From assembly GCA_019636215.1 (NCBI GenBank), contig JAHBXZ010000004.1:62001-126000 (forward strand): DNA of 64,000 nucleotides, in the 5' to 3' direction. Positions within the stretch are counted from its first letter, which is position 1. Every line of letters starts with the position of its first letter. This document shows positions 24,601-32,315 of the stretch, in pieces. Both the position numbers and the translations under genes were made by a program. The DNA comes from Planctomycetota bacterium (GTDB taxonomy: Bacteria; Planctomycetota; UBA8742; UBA2392). Below the pieces are notes generated by a model that was not told the origin of the DNA, did no database searches, and worked only from the letters and a program-made list of their open reading frames with translations.

Positions 24601-26170
24601 TGAGACCGGCAAGATGGCGGTGCGCAACGCCGACGGCGAGATCACCAGGCTGTCGGAGATGACCCGGCGCATGATCGCGGCCGAGTTCATGCGCGCCAGC
24701 GTGCTGCTGCAACCCGACAAAATCGAGGCGCTGGACTGGCTGAAGCACTTCCACCAGGACGAAGGAAACCTGATAGAAGCCGTGCGCGTGTTTGAGCAAC
24801 TGGTTGACGCACTCAAGGACCGGCCGCAGTTGCTGCACGGCGTCAACCTCTCGCTTGCGCAATTGCAGGCCGACCTGGGCCAGCAGATGCTGCGCGCCTT
24901 CAATGCCAAGCTGAAGCTTGGCCAGGACACCGAAGCCGCCACCATGCGCGACAAGGCCGTGCGCGCCTACCTGGACTGCCTGAAGACCACCGGCGCGTTG
25001 CTGGATTCTGCCCAAGACCCCGACAAAGTGGCCTTTCCCGTGCGCCTGCGCGGGCTGGCGGCCCAGCGCCTTGCCTACCTGGTGACGCGCGAAGCCGAGA
25101 AGTACTACACCATCGCGCTGGATGCCTACGCGCGGCTGCCGCTGGATTTTCAGCTGGAGATCGCCGAGGTCCGCCGCAAGCGCACCTGGTTCATCCGCGA
25201 CCCGTACCGCAAGCTTGCCGAGTTGCGGGAGACTCTGCGCCAGGCGCCGTCGGACAGCGACACCAGCGGACTGCAGGACGACATCCGGGACCTGGAGCGC
25301 CGCATCGCGCGCGACGAGGCCAACAACCTGCGCCTGCAGGGCAAGCTTGCCGATGCCATGGCGCGGCTGGAAGAACCCATGAAGTCGCCCACGCCGATTC
25401 TGTATGGTACGCGCGGCGACATCCACGCCGACATGGCCCGCGCGGCCGCCGGCGACACGCGCGACGCGCTGATGCGCAAGGCCGCCGAGGACTACGCGCG
25501 CGCGACCCTGGAGCCCGAGGCGCTGCTGAAGGCTGCGCGCCTGTACTGGGAAGACGAAGCCCTGATGTTCGTTGAGAACCGCATTGCCAAGGCGCGCATG
25601 GCGCTGGTGCGGGCCCAGACAATGCTGGAAGATTCGCTGGAAACGCAGGAACCCGGCGACCCGTCGCGAGAGCGCCTGCAGGCCCAGGCCGCGCAGGCAG
25701 CGTCGCTGCTGGCCGAAATGGACAAGCTTGGCGCGGGCAACCTGGCGGCCGCGCGCAGGCTGCACGCCGATGGCAAGAACGAGGCCGCGCTTGGTCACGC
25801 GGAAGACGCGGTGCAGATGCTGGGCGACCATGCATCGGCCTATCATCTTCTGGGGCTGATCCAGCGCGACATCGGCCGCGCGCGCCGTGCCGCCGCGCAG
25901 GGAGACGCAACGGCGTGGCTGGAAACCGGCCGAGATTCGCTGACTACGGCGCTGAAGATGGAAGTGCCGCTGGCCAGCCGGCGTGTGGAGATGATGCTGG
26001 ACCTTGCCGAGATTCAGGGCGTGGACCTTGCCAACCGGGATTCGGCGCGGTCCTGGATTGCACGCGCGCGCGAAGTGCTGCGCATGTCGCCTGACGAGAT
26101 AAGGGCGGAATTGCAGAAGGCATGGCAGCCGCGGATCGAGTCGCTGGAAAGACAACTGGGCCTGCGCTGA
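21668..26170 (+). CDS. giant TMTC-like multi-pass membrane protein with long TPR-like C-terminus
   Basis: About 1500 residues. The first 480 or so form a multi-pass membrane domain like the GT-C/TMTC glycosyltransferase-related family: 'FTNWDDNWLISENRHIRG' after the first helix, 'YHATNLLLHVFNSLLV', 'VHPVHVEAVSWLSSRKDLLA' and 'VFAERYLYIPSIGVAVALG'. The remaining 1000 residues are alpha-helical repeats, clearly TPR in places ('ANYFGLAYSAQGQHDKAVAA', 'LGDHASAYHLLGLIQRDIGR'). TMTC proteins use dolichyl or undecaprenyl-phosphate sugars for protein O-glycosylation; this activity is only inferred here. I prefer the TTG at 21668, which has AGG upstream, over a TTG at 21620. There is no termination hairpin beyond a short CTTGAC/GTCAAG at 26177. 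Confidence 0.7.
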   Translation: MPETPDTQTAPASRPWHTWAFVALICVASFAVYQHGLSGQFTNWDDNWLISENRHIRGLSWQNIQMFFNPMAPREELGNEYLPVRDLSYAVNYALDGLNPRGYHATNLLLHVFNSLLVMLLAMRLTGRRLVGGLAGLVFAVHPVHVEAVSWLSSRKDLLAAFFLLLSTHLYLAARRPRFGLMPSQSFVQRVRHNTRLSYGLALLSFVLALLSKMPAVVLPALLVLIELFFIGVRRGAPGVSPGPVHETPHAADQPRADVRGSLRLLVPTLPFWGVALLFTALAMKIGTGLMREPYGTGRLQSTLTAISAITRDFQAMFLGWPMQAAVDMPVQTGLSLPVVIGLLLLVGVLALGFLGWRASRAGRESRGALLLGVCGLGALWFLVSLAPVSNFAVQIGTVFAERYLYIPSIGVAVALGACAGLLAEKLKGPVRFVPLAALLIACALWGWATIQAVKPWRDSSSLWARTLELDPENHTAWFNAGREKQELALNESDDARRKALFDGALRDYEQALAFPARTYRYDQARVLIAMASVWLQRDNPGDATKCLVMARDAIEQPWRSRVIPAHADRVADIEAILANYFGLAYSAQGQHDKAVAAFEEAVSKSSRYVSARINLAAELGRAALAQSPVNNDMLNRAWRELAEYERARGRDEASIEQRARLRYAEFSRRLELSGKGGDKTVPADLAPLLDESRALYAELVSLRRKGAMSRRAKARLLVEAAEVSARGRAGDEAAERLFREALTLDPDYVGLRTLLAYLLFERGGKASLEATELLGEELKRTPQHKPALQLKAAGLRQAAVDGAAKLRAKWLPAYREVRSDPDPTWEGLITAFFMGKPTARGGDAFATDLLTIVALMREAVDLDPANEEGQGIVEGTGLRIAIGMWTTRIPNLRGNAESLLRTAFNAKPEDGPVAAVLTEFYLRLAEEVINPPKPPETEEQHKELREGLNELLQNMLTLSEKARRMLSGKLHKVGLDIETGKMAVRNADGEITRLSEMTRRMIAAEFMRASVLLQPDKIEALDWLKHFHQDEGNLIEAVRVFEQLVDALKDRPQLLHGVNLSLAQLQADLGQQMLRAFNAKLKLGQDTEAATMRDKAVRAYLDCLKTTGALLDSAQDPDKVAFPVRLRGLAAQRLAYLVTREAEKYYTIALDAYARLPLDFQLEIAEVRRKRTWFIRDPYRKLAELRETLRQAPSDSDTSGLQDDIRDLERRIARDEANNLRLQGKLADAMARLEEPMKSPTPILYGTRGDIHADMARAAAGDTRDALMRKAAEDYARATLEPEALLKAARLYWEDEALMFVENRIAKARMALVRAQTMLEDSLETQEPGDPSRERLQAQAAQAASLLAEMDKLGAGNLAAARRLHADGKNEAALGHAEDAVQMLGDHASAYHLLGLIQRDIGRARRAAAQGDATAWLETGRDSLTTALKMEVPLASRRVEMMLDLAEIQGVDLANRDSARSWIARAREVLRMSPDEIRAELQKAWQPRIESLERQLGLR

Positions 26171-26506
26171 TCTGGACTTGACACGTCAAGGCAGGAAACA
26201 GGCGTGTAGGCACCGCGATGGGCGGCTCAGATTATCGGCCCTTGACGCTGCTTCGTGCCAATCGTCGCAGGAAAGCCGCGCGGCTGCAAAGGTGCTTGGT
26301 GAATAGGGTCTTGGGCTGGCTGGGCGGACCCGGCATGGCAGGCGGGGCGGCGCAATGACCTGCCCGCGGAAGCGTAAACGAAGCGGGTCTGCCGGTAGCG
26401 ACGCGGGATGGCTCTGTCAAGCACAATCCCGGCGGCGATGCGCGGAAACCGTTGATTTGAAGCGGGTTTGGGCGCGAGATTTTTTCAACAATTGGTTCTG
26501 AGGTGC
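26171..26506. other. gene-free stretch with degenerate intergenic repeat
   Basis: No convincing ORF on either strand. It contains a CTTGAC-AC-GTCAAG hairpin (26177-26190), the palindrome AGCCGCGCGGCT (about 26274-26285), and at 26363-26389 a loose copy of the AAGCGTAAGCGA-type repeat (here AAGCGTAAACGAAGCGGGT). It does not match the RNase P, tmRNA, SRP or tRNA cores that I know. It may hold an unrecognised small RNA or be decayed sequence. Confidence 0.4.
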
Positions 26507-26535
26507 TTGACCCCCGGGTGACCTGTGGCTATGTT
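26507..26535 (+). promoter_or_regulatory. sigma-70-type promoter for HU gene with long leader
   Basis: TTGACC (26507-26512), a 17-bp spacer, then TATGTT (26530-26535). The leader to the HU start codon would be about 218 bases, unusually long, with a CCCCTCAGGGG hairpin close to the ribosome-binding site (about 26737-26748). Post-transcriptional control is possible. Confidence 0.6.
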
Positions 26536-26759
26536 CCCGCGTACTCAAGCCGTTGGGGCTTGGATTGAACGGGTTTCAGGGTGGGTCCCCGCAGAGGCTG
26601 ATTATCAAGCGCGACGGGTGATCCAGTGCTGAATCCTGATTCAAAAAAGTTGTCGACGGACTAGATGTTGTGGGGTTCGTCGGAAATGAGAATAAAGTCA
26701 TTCGGGACTGGCCCGGGTGACAATCGTCTTAGGAATCCCCTCAGGGGAATGGAGCAAAG

Positions 26760-27053
26760 ATGAACAAGGCACAGCTCGTTGACCTCGTCCTCAAGAACAA
26801 GAACGCCGGTTTCGAAAGCAAGGCCGCCGCTGAGCGCGCCTTCGACGCCGTTGTCGACGCCATCAAGGACGGCGTTCAGAAGGACAAGAAGGTCCAGGTC
26901 ATCGGCTTTGGCACCTTCTCGGTTCGTGAACGCGGCGCCCGCAACGGCCGCAACCCCCAGACCGGCGCGGCCATGAAGATCAAGGCCTACAAGACCGTCG
27001 GCTTCAAGGTTGGCAAGGAATTCAAGGACGCCATCAACGGCAAGAAGCGCTAG
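26760..27053 (+). CDS. hup: HU family DNA-binding protein
   Basis: A 97-residue protein with 'MNKAQLVDLVLKN' at the start, 'KKVQVIGFGTFSVRERGARN' leading to the DNA-binding arm 'GRNPQTGAAMKIKAYKTVGF', and the end 'KVGKEFKDAINGKKR'. These are diagnostic of HU/IHF. HU dimers bend and compact DNA and assist replication and repair. GGAGCAAAG precedes the ATG. It has its own promoter and a terminator, so it is monocistronic. I use hup as a general symbol; HU and IHF subunits cannot be separated by eye. Confidence 0.95.
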   Translation: MNKAQLVDLVLKNKNAGFESKAAAERAFDAVVDAIKDGVQKDKKVQVIGFGTFSVRERGARNGRNPQTGAAMKIKAYKTVGFKVGKEFKDAINGKKR

Positions 27054-27069
27054 TTTCGGCCACAGCAAG

Positions 27070-27108
27070 CAACGGGTCGCGCATCAGCGCGGCCCGTTGT
27101 GTTTTTTT
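27070..27108 (+). terminator. Rho-independent terminator after HU gene
   Basis: A 13-bp stem with one G-U pair (CAACGGGTCGCGC and GCGCGGCCCGTTG) around ATCA, followed by GTGTTTTTTT. This is the most classical terminator in the window. Confidence 0.9.
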
Positions 27109-27200
27109 GGTGGTGGGGCATGGAGGTTTGGGCAAAGGGCATTGCGACTGCGCGCAGTGATGTTCAGCCGCACCAGAGACCGCGCTGGCCCCCCAACATC

Positions 27201-27229
27201 CAATGCCCAATGCCCAATGCCCAATGCCC
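27201..27229. repeat. short tandem repeat, four copies of CAATGCC
   Basis: Four head-to-tail 7-base units in the non-coding gap between HU and the GGDEF gene. A single related GGGCATTG occurs at about 27137. No function is evident. Confidence 0.7.
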
Positions 27230-27347
27230 TATCACCTAAACTCCCGCCTTCCTAAACTCCGTCCCTCTCACACTTTCCGAAAACTGCCTTCAGCGCACTA
27301 CGTTATCTGACCGATACCACTGCCACGGCGACAGGTTGTTGCCGGGT

Positions 27348-29306
27348 ATGCATGGGGCGGTCATGCCTTCTACAGAAGACGCTTCCTGGCGGGCCACGTA
27401 CTTCCTGGGTGTGGCGCTGTTGCTGCCGATCGGCACGATCGTGCTGGTCTGCTACTACTTCACCCGCATGAACCCGTTTGATGCGGGAGCCAACCACTGG
27501 GCGTTTTCGGTCATTGCCATCTCGGGCGGGCTTTCCGCCGTGATGGCGGCGCTGCTAGCGCTGTTTGCCAGTGTCACGTACCGCGCGCGCGTCCGGTTTG
27601 AAAACGAGTACCGCAACCTGCAGCGTTACCTGAATGAAGACGTCGCCAAAGAACGCACTCGCATGGTGCGCAACCTGGACGTGTTCTCGGCCGCCCAGCA
27701 GGTTTCCATGGCCATCAAGCAGGAAGTGAACAGCGAGCGCATCCTGTCTGTGGTGATGGAGCAACTGGAACACTTTGCCAAGTCCGACAGTGTTGCCGTG
27801 TTCACCATTGATGAAGCAGGCACGCCCGTACCCCGCGCCGAGCGCCGCCGCGGGCACGACCGCTTTCCACCCGCACTTACGCTGGAATCGCTGGATTGCT
27901 CCCTGGTTGCAGAGGCCGCACGCTGCAGCCGCCCTCAGCGCAGCCTGAACGAGGCAACCGGCGAGTTCGTGCTGGCCGTCTACTTCAGCACGCCGGAAGG
28001 CCTGCGTGGCGTCGTGCGCATCTGCCGCAACGTCGCCGACGAACAGGATTTCAACGATGAAATGCCGGCCTTTGAACAGGCCGTGAACCAGCTGGTGCGC
28101 ATGGCCAGCCTGGGCCTGAAGACCGCCAACATGTGGGACCGCGCGATCAAGGACGAAAAAACCGGCCTGTACAACGCCAACCACTATGCTGACCAGATCC
28201 GCAAGCAGGTGGCAGTGGCGCGTCGCACCGGCATGCCGCTGTCACTGATCATGATGGACATCGACAAGTTCAAGCACATCAATGACACCTACGGCCACCT
28301 GGCAGGCGACCGCGTGCTGGCCCAGGTTGCGACAATCCTGATGCGCGAGGCCCGCGACAGCGATACGCCATTTCGTTACGGCGGTGAAGAGCTGTGCATC
28401 ATCTGCACCGGCAGCACCGGCGAAGACGCGCTGCAGGCCGCCGAGCGCATGCGGCAGGTGATTGCCTGTACCGAGTTTCACGACGATCGCGGCAGGTTGC
28501 TGCCGATCAGTGCCAGCTTCGGCGTGGCCGAGTACGACGAATCGGCCATGGCCGGCGACAAAGACCTGAAGGAAGCCTGCGACCAGGCCCTGTACCAGGG
28601 CAAGGAGAACGGCCGCAACGTGGTGGTGCTGGCTGAAGGCCGCGAGAAGTTCCGCATCATGGAGCGTTCGGGCGACCTGAGCCTCGAGGTGAAACGCCGC
28701 ATGGGGCTCGCCGGCGACAACTCGCCGCTGGATGGCGACGCCGACCCCAAGCCCCTGCACGACGCCAAGGCCGCCAGTGCCCGCGCCCAGCTGGGCGAAA
28801 GCATCGACGCGCTGGCCACCGGGCTGGTCGAGATTGTGGGAACCGACAACGAGCGCGCCCGCGTGGTGGACTGCGTGGTGCGCGAGGCCGCAGAGTTTCT
28901 CACCCGCAACCTTTCGGCGCGGCTGGGCGGGTCGGCGCCTGACACCAAGGCTGCGGATTCCCTGCAACGCCTGCACACCAACGCCTCAGGGCGATTGGGC
29001 GAAGCCGCGACCAAACCCAAGCGGCGTCCACGCAAGAAGGCCGAGGAAGCGACGCCGCCAGCGGTGACCCCGGCTGCGATTGAAACGCCAGCGCCCCTCG
29101 AATCCGCCAAGGCCAAACGCAAACGCGCGCCACGCAAGCCCAAGGCAGTCGTCGTGATTCCCGCCCCGCTCACAGAGCAAGAGAAGTTGGCCGCCGACAG
29201 CGACCGGCTGGATTTCCTGACCGACGAAGAAGGCGACCAGTTGGCCAAAGGCAAAGCGCCCAGCAAGCGCCTGCGCCGCCTGACAATGCCGAAACCCGCG
29301 GCCTAG
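27348..29306 (+). CDS. membrane diguanylate cyclase (GGDEF) with basic Lys/Pro-rich tail
   Basis: About 652 residues. Two N-terminal helices ('LGVALLLPIGTIVLVCYYFT', 'VIAISGGLSAVMAALLALFA') are followed by a coiled linker, a GAF-like region (about 120-245, 'SERILSVVMEQLEHFAKSDS') and a GGDEF domain (about 270-430). The active-site motif is GGEEL near residue 344, and an RxxD inhibitory site (RDSD) lies five residues before it, so the enzyme should make c-di-GMP from two GTP and be product-inhibited. The last 200 residues are unusual: a helical stretch, then Lys/Arg/Pro-rich segments ('KPKRRPRKKAEEATPP', 'AKRKRAPRKPK') like AT-hooks or histone-H1-type tails. Starts at TTG 27336, ATG 27348 and ATG 27363 are all possible. 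The stop overlaps the stop of the decayed xseB copy. Confidence 0.85.
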   Translation: MHGAVMPSTEDASWRATYFLGVALLLPIGTIVLVCYYFTRMNPFDAGANHWAFSVIAISGGLSAVMAALLALFASVTYRARVRFENEYRNLQRYLNEDVAKERTRMVRNLDVFSAAQQVSMAIKQEVNSERILSVVMEQLEHFAKSDSVAVFTIDEAGTPVPRAERRRGHDRFPPALTLESLDCSLVAEAARCSRPQRSLNEATGEFVLAVYFSTPEGLRGVVRICRNVADEQDFNDEMPAFEQAVNQLVRMASLGLKTANMWDRAIKDEKTGLYNANHYADQIRKQVAVARRTGMPLSLIMMDIDKFKHINDTYGHLAGDRVLAQVATILMREARDSDTPFRYGGEELCIICTGSTGEDALQAAERMRQVIACTEFHDDRGRLLPISASFGVAEYDESAMAGDKDLKEACDQALYQGKENGRNVVVLAEGREKFRIMERSGDLSLEVKRRMGLAGDNSPLDGDADPKPLHDAKAASARAQLGESIDALATGLVEIVGTDNERARVVDCVVREAAEFLTRNLSARLGGSAPDTKAADSLQRLHTNASGRLGEAATKPKRRPRKKAEEATPPAVTPAAIETPAPLESAKAKRKRAPRKPKAVVVIPAPLTEQEKLAADSDRLDFLTDEEGDQLAKGKAPSKRLRRLTMPKPAA

Positions 29307-29452
29307 AAAAGCTTCTTGGGGTGTTCTTCTTCGGCTTCGGGGTCGAAGGGTTGTTGGCTGACTTCGCCGTCGCGTTCGGTCAGCAGTTGCACTTTCTTTT
29401 CGGCCTTCTTCAGAGTCTCATGGCAAGGCTCAGGCTGGCCACACCTTCTTCA
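29303..29452 (-). pseudogene. decayed partial copy of xseB 3' end
   Basis: Read on the minus strand, this stretch encodes 'KKAEKKVQLLTERDGEVS' and ends 'PKKLF', matching the C-terminus of XseB at 30479-30742. The two copies share an identical 54-base run (29357-29410 and 30530-30583). Upstream of that run the copy diverges, loses one base near 'GVASL' and has no start, so it is a remnant. It is in the same orientation as intact xseB, and the SDR gene lies between the two copies. Confidence 0.8.
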
Positions 29453-29536
29453 TGAACAACTTGAATCAGCAGGATCAAAGGGGTTTCCATTGCCTGGCGT
29501 CGTGTCTTCCCTCCACAATGGCTGTTGCTGCATGGC

Positions 29537-29565
29537 TTGACTGCCCGCGCAGAGAATTCAATTGT
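29537..29565 (+). promoter_or_regulatory. possible promoter for SDR gene
   Basis: TTGACT at 29537-29542, a 17-bp spacer and a weak AATTGT -10 box at 29560-29565, 73 bases before the SDR ATG. Confidence 0.35.
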
Positions 29566-29637
29566 GCGCAGGCGTTTGCGGCATGAATCCCGCAGCGCAG
29601 GCTGTTCAGGGCGCAGTTCGACAACAGGAGTTCGGAC

Positions 29638-30405
29638 ATGAATCGACTCAGTGGCAAAGTGGCCGTTGTGACCGGAGGTGCGCTGGGAATCGGCCGCTCG
29701 ATCTGCCTTTTGATGGCCCGTGAAGGCGCAGCGGTGGCTGTCACCGACGTTGACGAAAACGAGGGCCGCAAAGTTGTTGAGTCGATCCGTGCGGACGGCG
29801 CAATTGCCGAGTTCTGGCGTTTAGACGTCAGTGTCGAAGCCGACGTCAAGCGCGTGTTCCATGACGTTGAACAGAAGTTCGGGCCGGTGACCGTGCTTGT
29901 GAACAACGCCGGAATCGGCGGCGCGAACAAACCAACCCATGAACTTACCCTGGCAGAGTGGGAGCACGTTCAGGCGGTAAACGTCAAGGGCGTGTTTCTG
30001 TGCACAAAGTACGTTATCCCGCAGATGCGGCGGGCGGCGGGCGGCAGCATCGTCCACATGAGCAGCATTTATGGCATGGTGGGCGCGCCTGACGTGCCAC
30101 CCTACCACGCCAGCAAGGGCGCGGTCACCCTGATGGCCAAGACCGACGCGCTGATTTATGCACCGGACCGCATACGCGTGAACAGCGTGCACCCGGGATT
30201 CATCTGGACGCCGATGGTTGAAAACCACCTTAGTTCCGCCCCGGACCCGGTTGCCGCTCGGGCAATCGTGGCCGCACTGCACCCGCTTGGCCACATGGGC
30301 GAACCCGACGATATTGGGTGGGCGTGCGTGTATCTTGCCAGCGACGAAAGCAAATTTGTCACGGGCTCCGAGTTGGTCGTAGACGGCGGTTACACTTGCC
30401 GTTAG
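29638..30405 (+). CDS. short-chain dehydrogenase/reductase (classical SDR)
   Basis: A 255-residue NAD(P)-dependent oxidoreductase. The cofactor motif TGGALGIG is at residues 12-19, NNAG at 89-92, and the catalytic residues are Ser143, Tyr156 and Lys160 in YHASK. The end 'FVTGSELVVDGGYT' is typical. An acidic residue in 'VTDVDENEG' after the second strand suggests NAD preference. Close relatives oxidise cyclic alcohols, sugars or act as 3-oxoacyl-type reductases, so the substrate cannot be named. An AACAGGAG site precedes the ATG. The gene is flanked by an xseB remnant and intact xseB in direct orientation, suggesting acquisition by an insertion that duplicated the xseB 3' end. Confidence 0.9.
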   Translation: MNRLSGKVAVVTGGALGIGRSICLLMAREGAAVAVTDVDENEGRKVVESIRADGAIAEFWRLDVSVEADVKRVFHDVEQKFGPVTVLVNNAGIGGANKPTHELTLAEWEHVQAVNVKGVFLCTKYVIPQMRRAAGGSIVHMSSIYGMVGAPDVPPYHASKGAVTLMAKTDALIYAPDRIRVNSVHPGFIWTPMVENHLSSAPDPVAARAIVAALHPLGHMGEPDDIGWACVYLASDESKFVTGSELVVDGGYTCR

Positions 30406-30478
30406 CGGCACCGGCCTAGTCGCGATTGACACGTCGCGCAGATAGGGTCAGGGCGCACAAAGCAGCCGTCAACCTGCC

Positions 30479-30742
30479 TTAGAACAGCTTCTTGGGGTCT
30501 TCTTCGCCTTCCACTTCGAACGGCTTTTCGCTGACTTCGCCGTCGCGTTCGGTCAGCAGTTGCACTTTCTTTTCGGCCTTCTTGAGAATCTCGTAGGCCC
30601 GGCGCAGGCTGGCCACGCCGTCTTCGTAGCGCTTGAGAGCTTCTTCCAGCGGCAGTTCGCCGCCTTCCAGCTGTTGCAGGGCCTGTTCGACCTGGGCAAC
30701 AAGGTCTTCGAACCGGGCTTCGTCTTTGGGTTTCTTGGACAT
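30479..30742 (-). CDS. xseB: exodeoxyribonuclease VII small subunit
   Basis: An 87-residue protein of normal length with 'ARFEDLVAQVEQALQQLEGG' followed by 'LPLEEALKRYEDGVASLRRA', the conserved XseB core. With XseA it forms the single-strand exonuclease that trims DNA ends to oligonucleotides; XseB is required for assembly and activity. No xseA is in the window. The C-terminus is acidic ('EVEGEEDPKKLF'). It follows folC by 63 bases on the same strand, so folC-xseB are likely co-transcribed. Confidence 0.92.
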   Translation of the reverse strand: MSKKPKDEARFEDLVAQVEQALQQLEGGELPLEEALKRYEDGVASLRRAYEILKKAEKKVQLLTERDGEVSEKPFEVEGEEDPKKLF

Positions 30743-30805
30743 GGTAGTTGATCTTGGGTTGCTTGACCCTCGAACCGCCCCGCGCGCTTGCGCTTGCGGC
30801 TCTTG

Positions 30806-32161
30806 TTACTGCTGCGCGTACTCCAGTGCTGCCTGCCTCAAGGCCCCTGCAAGATAGGTTGATCCGGTCACCAGCACGAGTCCGTCTTCGCCTGCCAGTT
30901 CAATGGCCGTTTCCAGTGCGGCTTCGGGGTGTTCTTCCATGCTGCCGGCCTTGCCGCCGAACTTGGTGTACGTGCGCAGCAGGTCTTCGGGCCGGTTCTG
31001 ACGCGTGCTGTAATACGTTGTGAAGACGGCCGCATCCGCGCCTTCGGCCACGCGCCTGATGCAGGCCTCCAGGTCTTTGTCTTTGGCCAGGCCTGCCACG
31101 CACACTACCTTGCCGCGCGACACAACCCTGGCTGTTGCCATGGCGGCCTTAAGGGAAAGCTCATTGTGGGCGCTGTCGATCACGATCACGGGCTGGCCTC
31201 GGAAGATCTCAAACTTGCCCGGCAGGCTGACGCGGGACAGCGCGTCCATGGCCAACTCCCGGTGCAGGGCGCCGTCCGGCAGCAGGTCCGGCACGGCCGT
31301 GGCAATGACCTCGAGCGCGCACAGGGCGTGGGCGGCGTTGTCCACCATGAAGCGGGCCGGGTGAAGCAGCCGGACTTTCTCATAGCGCTGGCCGGTGATG
31401 TCGGCGGTGAACTCGATGTGGCCGTTGACGCGGTTCACGCCGCGCACGCTGTACTCGCGGCCGTACTCCAGCACCGGGGCCTCCTGGTCGCGCGCGGTCT
31501 GACGGATCACGCGCTGGGCCTCCGGGTCCTGCGCGCCGCAGACAACGGGCACGCCCGGCTTGATGATGCCGGCCTTTTCGCCCGCGATCTCGCGGATCGT
31601 GTCGCCCAACTGCTGCATGTGGTCCATGCCGATTTCGGTGATCACACTGACCAGCGGCGTGATCACGTTGGTGCTGTCCAGCCGCCCGCCAAGGCCGACT
31701 TCAAACACGGCAACCTGCACGCCGCCGCGCCGGAAGGCAACCATGGCCGTCAGGGTCAGCAGTTCAAAAAAGGTGACGTCCGGCGCGCCCCCGGCCAGCG
31801 ATTCGACGGCGTCCACCACCTCCTGGAAGGCCTCCACCAGTTCGCGCTCGGTGATTTCTCGGCCGCCGATCTCGATGCGCTGGGTCAGGCGTTCCAGGTG
31901 CGGGCTGGTGAACAGCCCGGTGACCAGGCCCTGCGATTGCAGGCATGCGGCAAGATACGCGGCGGTGCTGCCCTTGCCCTTGGTGCCGGCAATGTGGGCG
32001 GATTCATAGGCGGTGTCCGGCCTCGCAAGCAGGTTCAGCATTTCCATCATGCGCTCAAGGTCGAACGTGTCGCGGGTGCGGCCTCCCAGCTGTTTTTCGT
32101 AATCGGTGTGCCCGGCCAGAAAGGCCGTTACATCGTCGAGGTTGTGGATTCGCGTAGCCAT
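30806..32161 (-). CDS. folC: bifunctional folylpolyglutamate synthase/dihydrofolate synthase
   Basis: A 451-residue Mur-ligase-like enzyme. The P-loop GTKGKGST is near residues 59-66, followed by the family signature 'LFTSPHLERLTQRIEIGGRE', then 'EVGLGGRLDSTNVI', 'GMDHMQQLGDTIREIAGEKA' and 'VIDSAHNELSLKAAM'. It adds glutamate to dihydropteroate and extends the polyglutamate tail of folates using ATP in the cytosol. FolC versus a mono-functional FPGS cannot be decided by sequence alone. The start is divergent from the amidotransferase-like gene, across a region with a large imperfect inverted repeat. xseB lies downstream. Confidence 0.93.
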   Translation of the reverse strand: MATRIHNLDDVTAFLAGHTDYEKQLGGRTRDTFDLERMMEMLNLLARPDTAYESAHIAGTKGKGSTAAYLAACLQSQGLVTGLFTSPHLERLTQRIEIGGREITERELVEAFQEVVDAVESLAGGAPDVTFFELLTLTAMVAFRRGGVQVAVFEVGLGGRLDSTNVITPLVSVITEIGMDHMQQLGDTIREIAGEKAGIIKPGVPVVCGAQDPEAQRVIRQTARDQEAPVLEYGREYSVRGVNRVNGHIEFTADITGQRYEKVRLLHPARFMVDNAAHALCALEVIATAVPDLLPDGALHRELAMDALSRVSLPGKFEIFRGQPVIVIDSAHNELSLKAAMATARVVSRGKVVCVAGLAKDKDLEACIRRVAEGADAAVFTTYYSTRQNRPEDLLRTYTKFGGKAGSMEEHPEAALETAIELAGEDGLVLVTGSTYLAGALRQAALEYAQQ

Positions 32162-32210
32162 GGGCGCGGGCAGGGTTCAGAAAGCGGGGGGAATGTACCG
32201 ATGAATCCCA

Positions 32211-32301
32211 AATGAACAATGAGCAAGGAACAACGAACAAGTTGGAAACGGTGGCGCCTTCGGACGCGCCTTTGCTCGTTGGGTGTTGTTCATTGTTAAT
32301 T
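32211..32301. repeat. imperfect inverted repeat with AT-rich arms in divergent promoter region
   Basis: Two 30-base arms (32211-32240 and 32272-32301) built from AACAATGA and AACAACGA units pair with about six mismatches. The loop carries a GGCGC/GCGCC hairpin. The arms are much more AT-rich than the flanks. The right arm ends just before the ribosome-binding site of the next gene, so it could affect expression of both divergent genes. Confidence 0.6.
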
Positions 32302-32315
32302 GGAGCGCAGCGACC

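Noticed and set aside
23969..26155. A 728-codon open frame on the minus strand.
   Set aside because: It is antisense to the TPR part of the TMTC-like gene, and its composition (Gln/His/Arg/Gly-rich) is that of a shadow frame.
26190..26500. RNase P RNA, SRP RNA, tmRNA or tRNA in the largest gap.
   Set aside because: I compared by eye with the conserved cores of these RNAs on both strands and found no match.
27201..27229. A possible CRISPR array.
   Set aside because: The units are seven bases, directly adjacent and without spacers; it is a simple tandem repeat.
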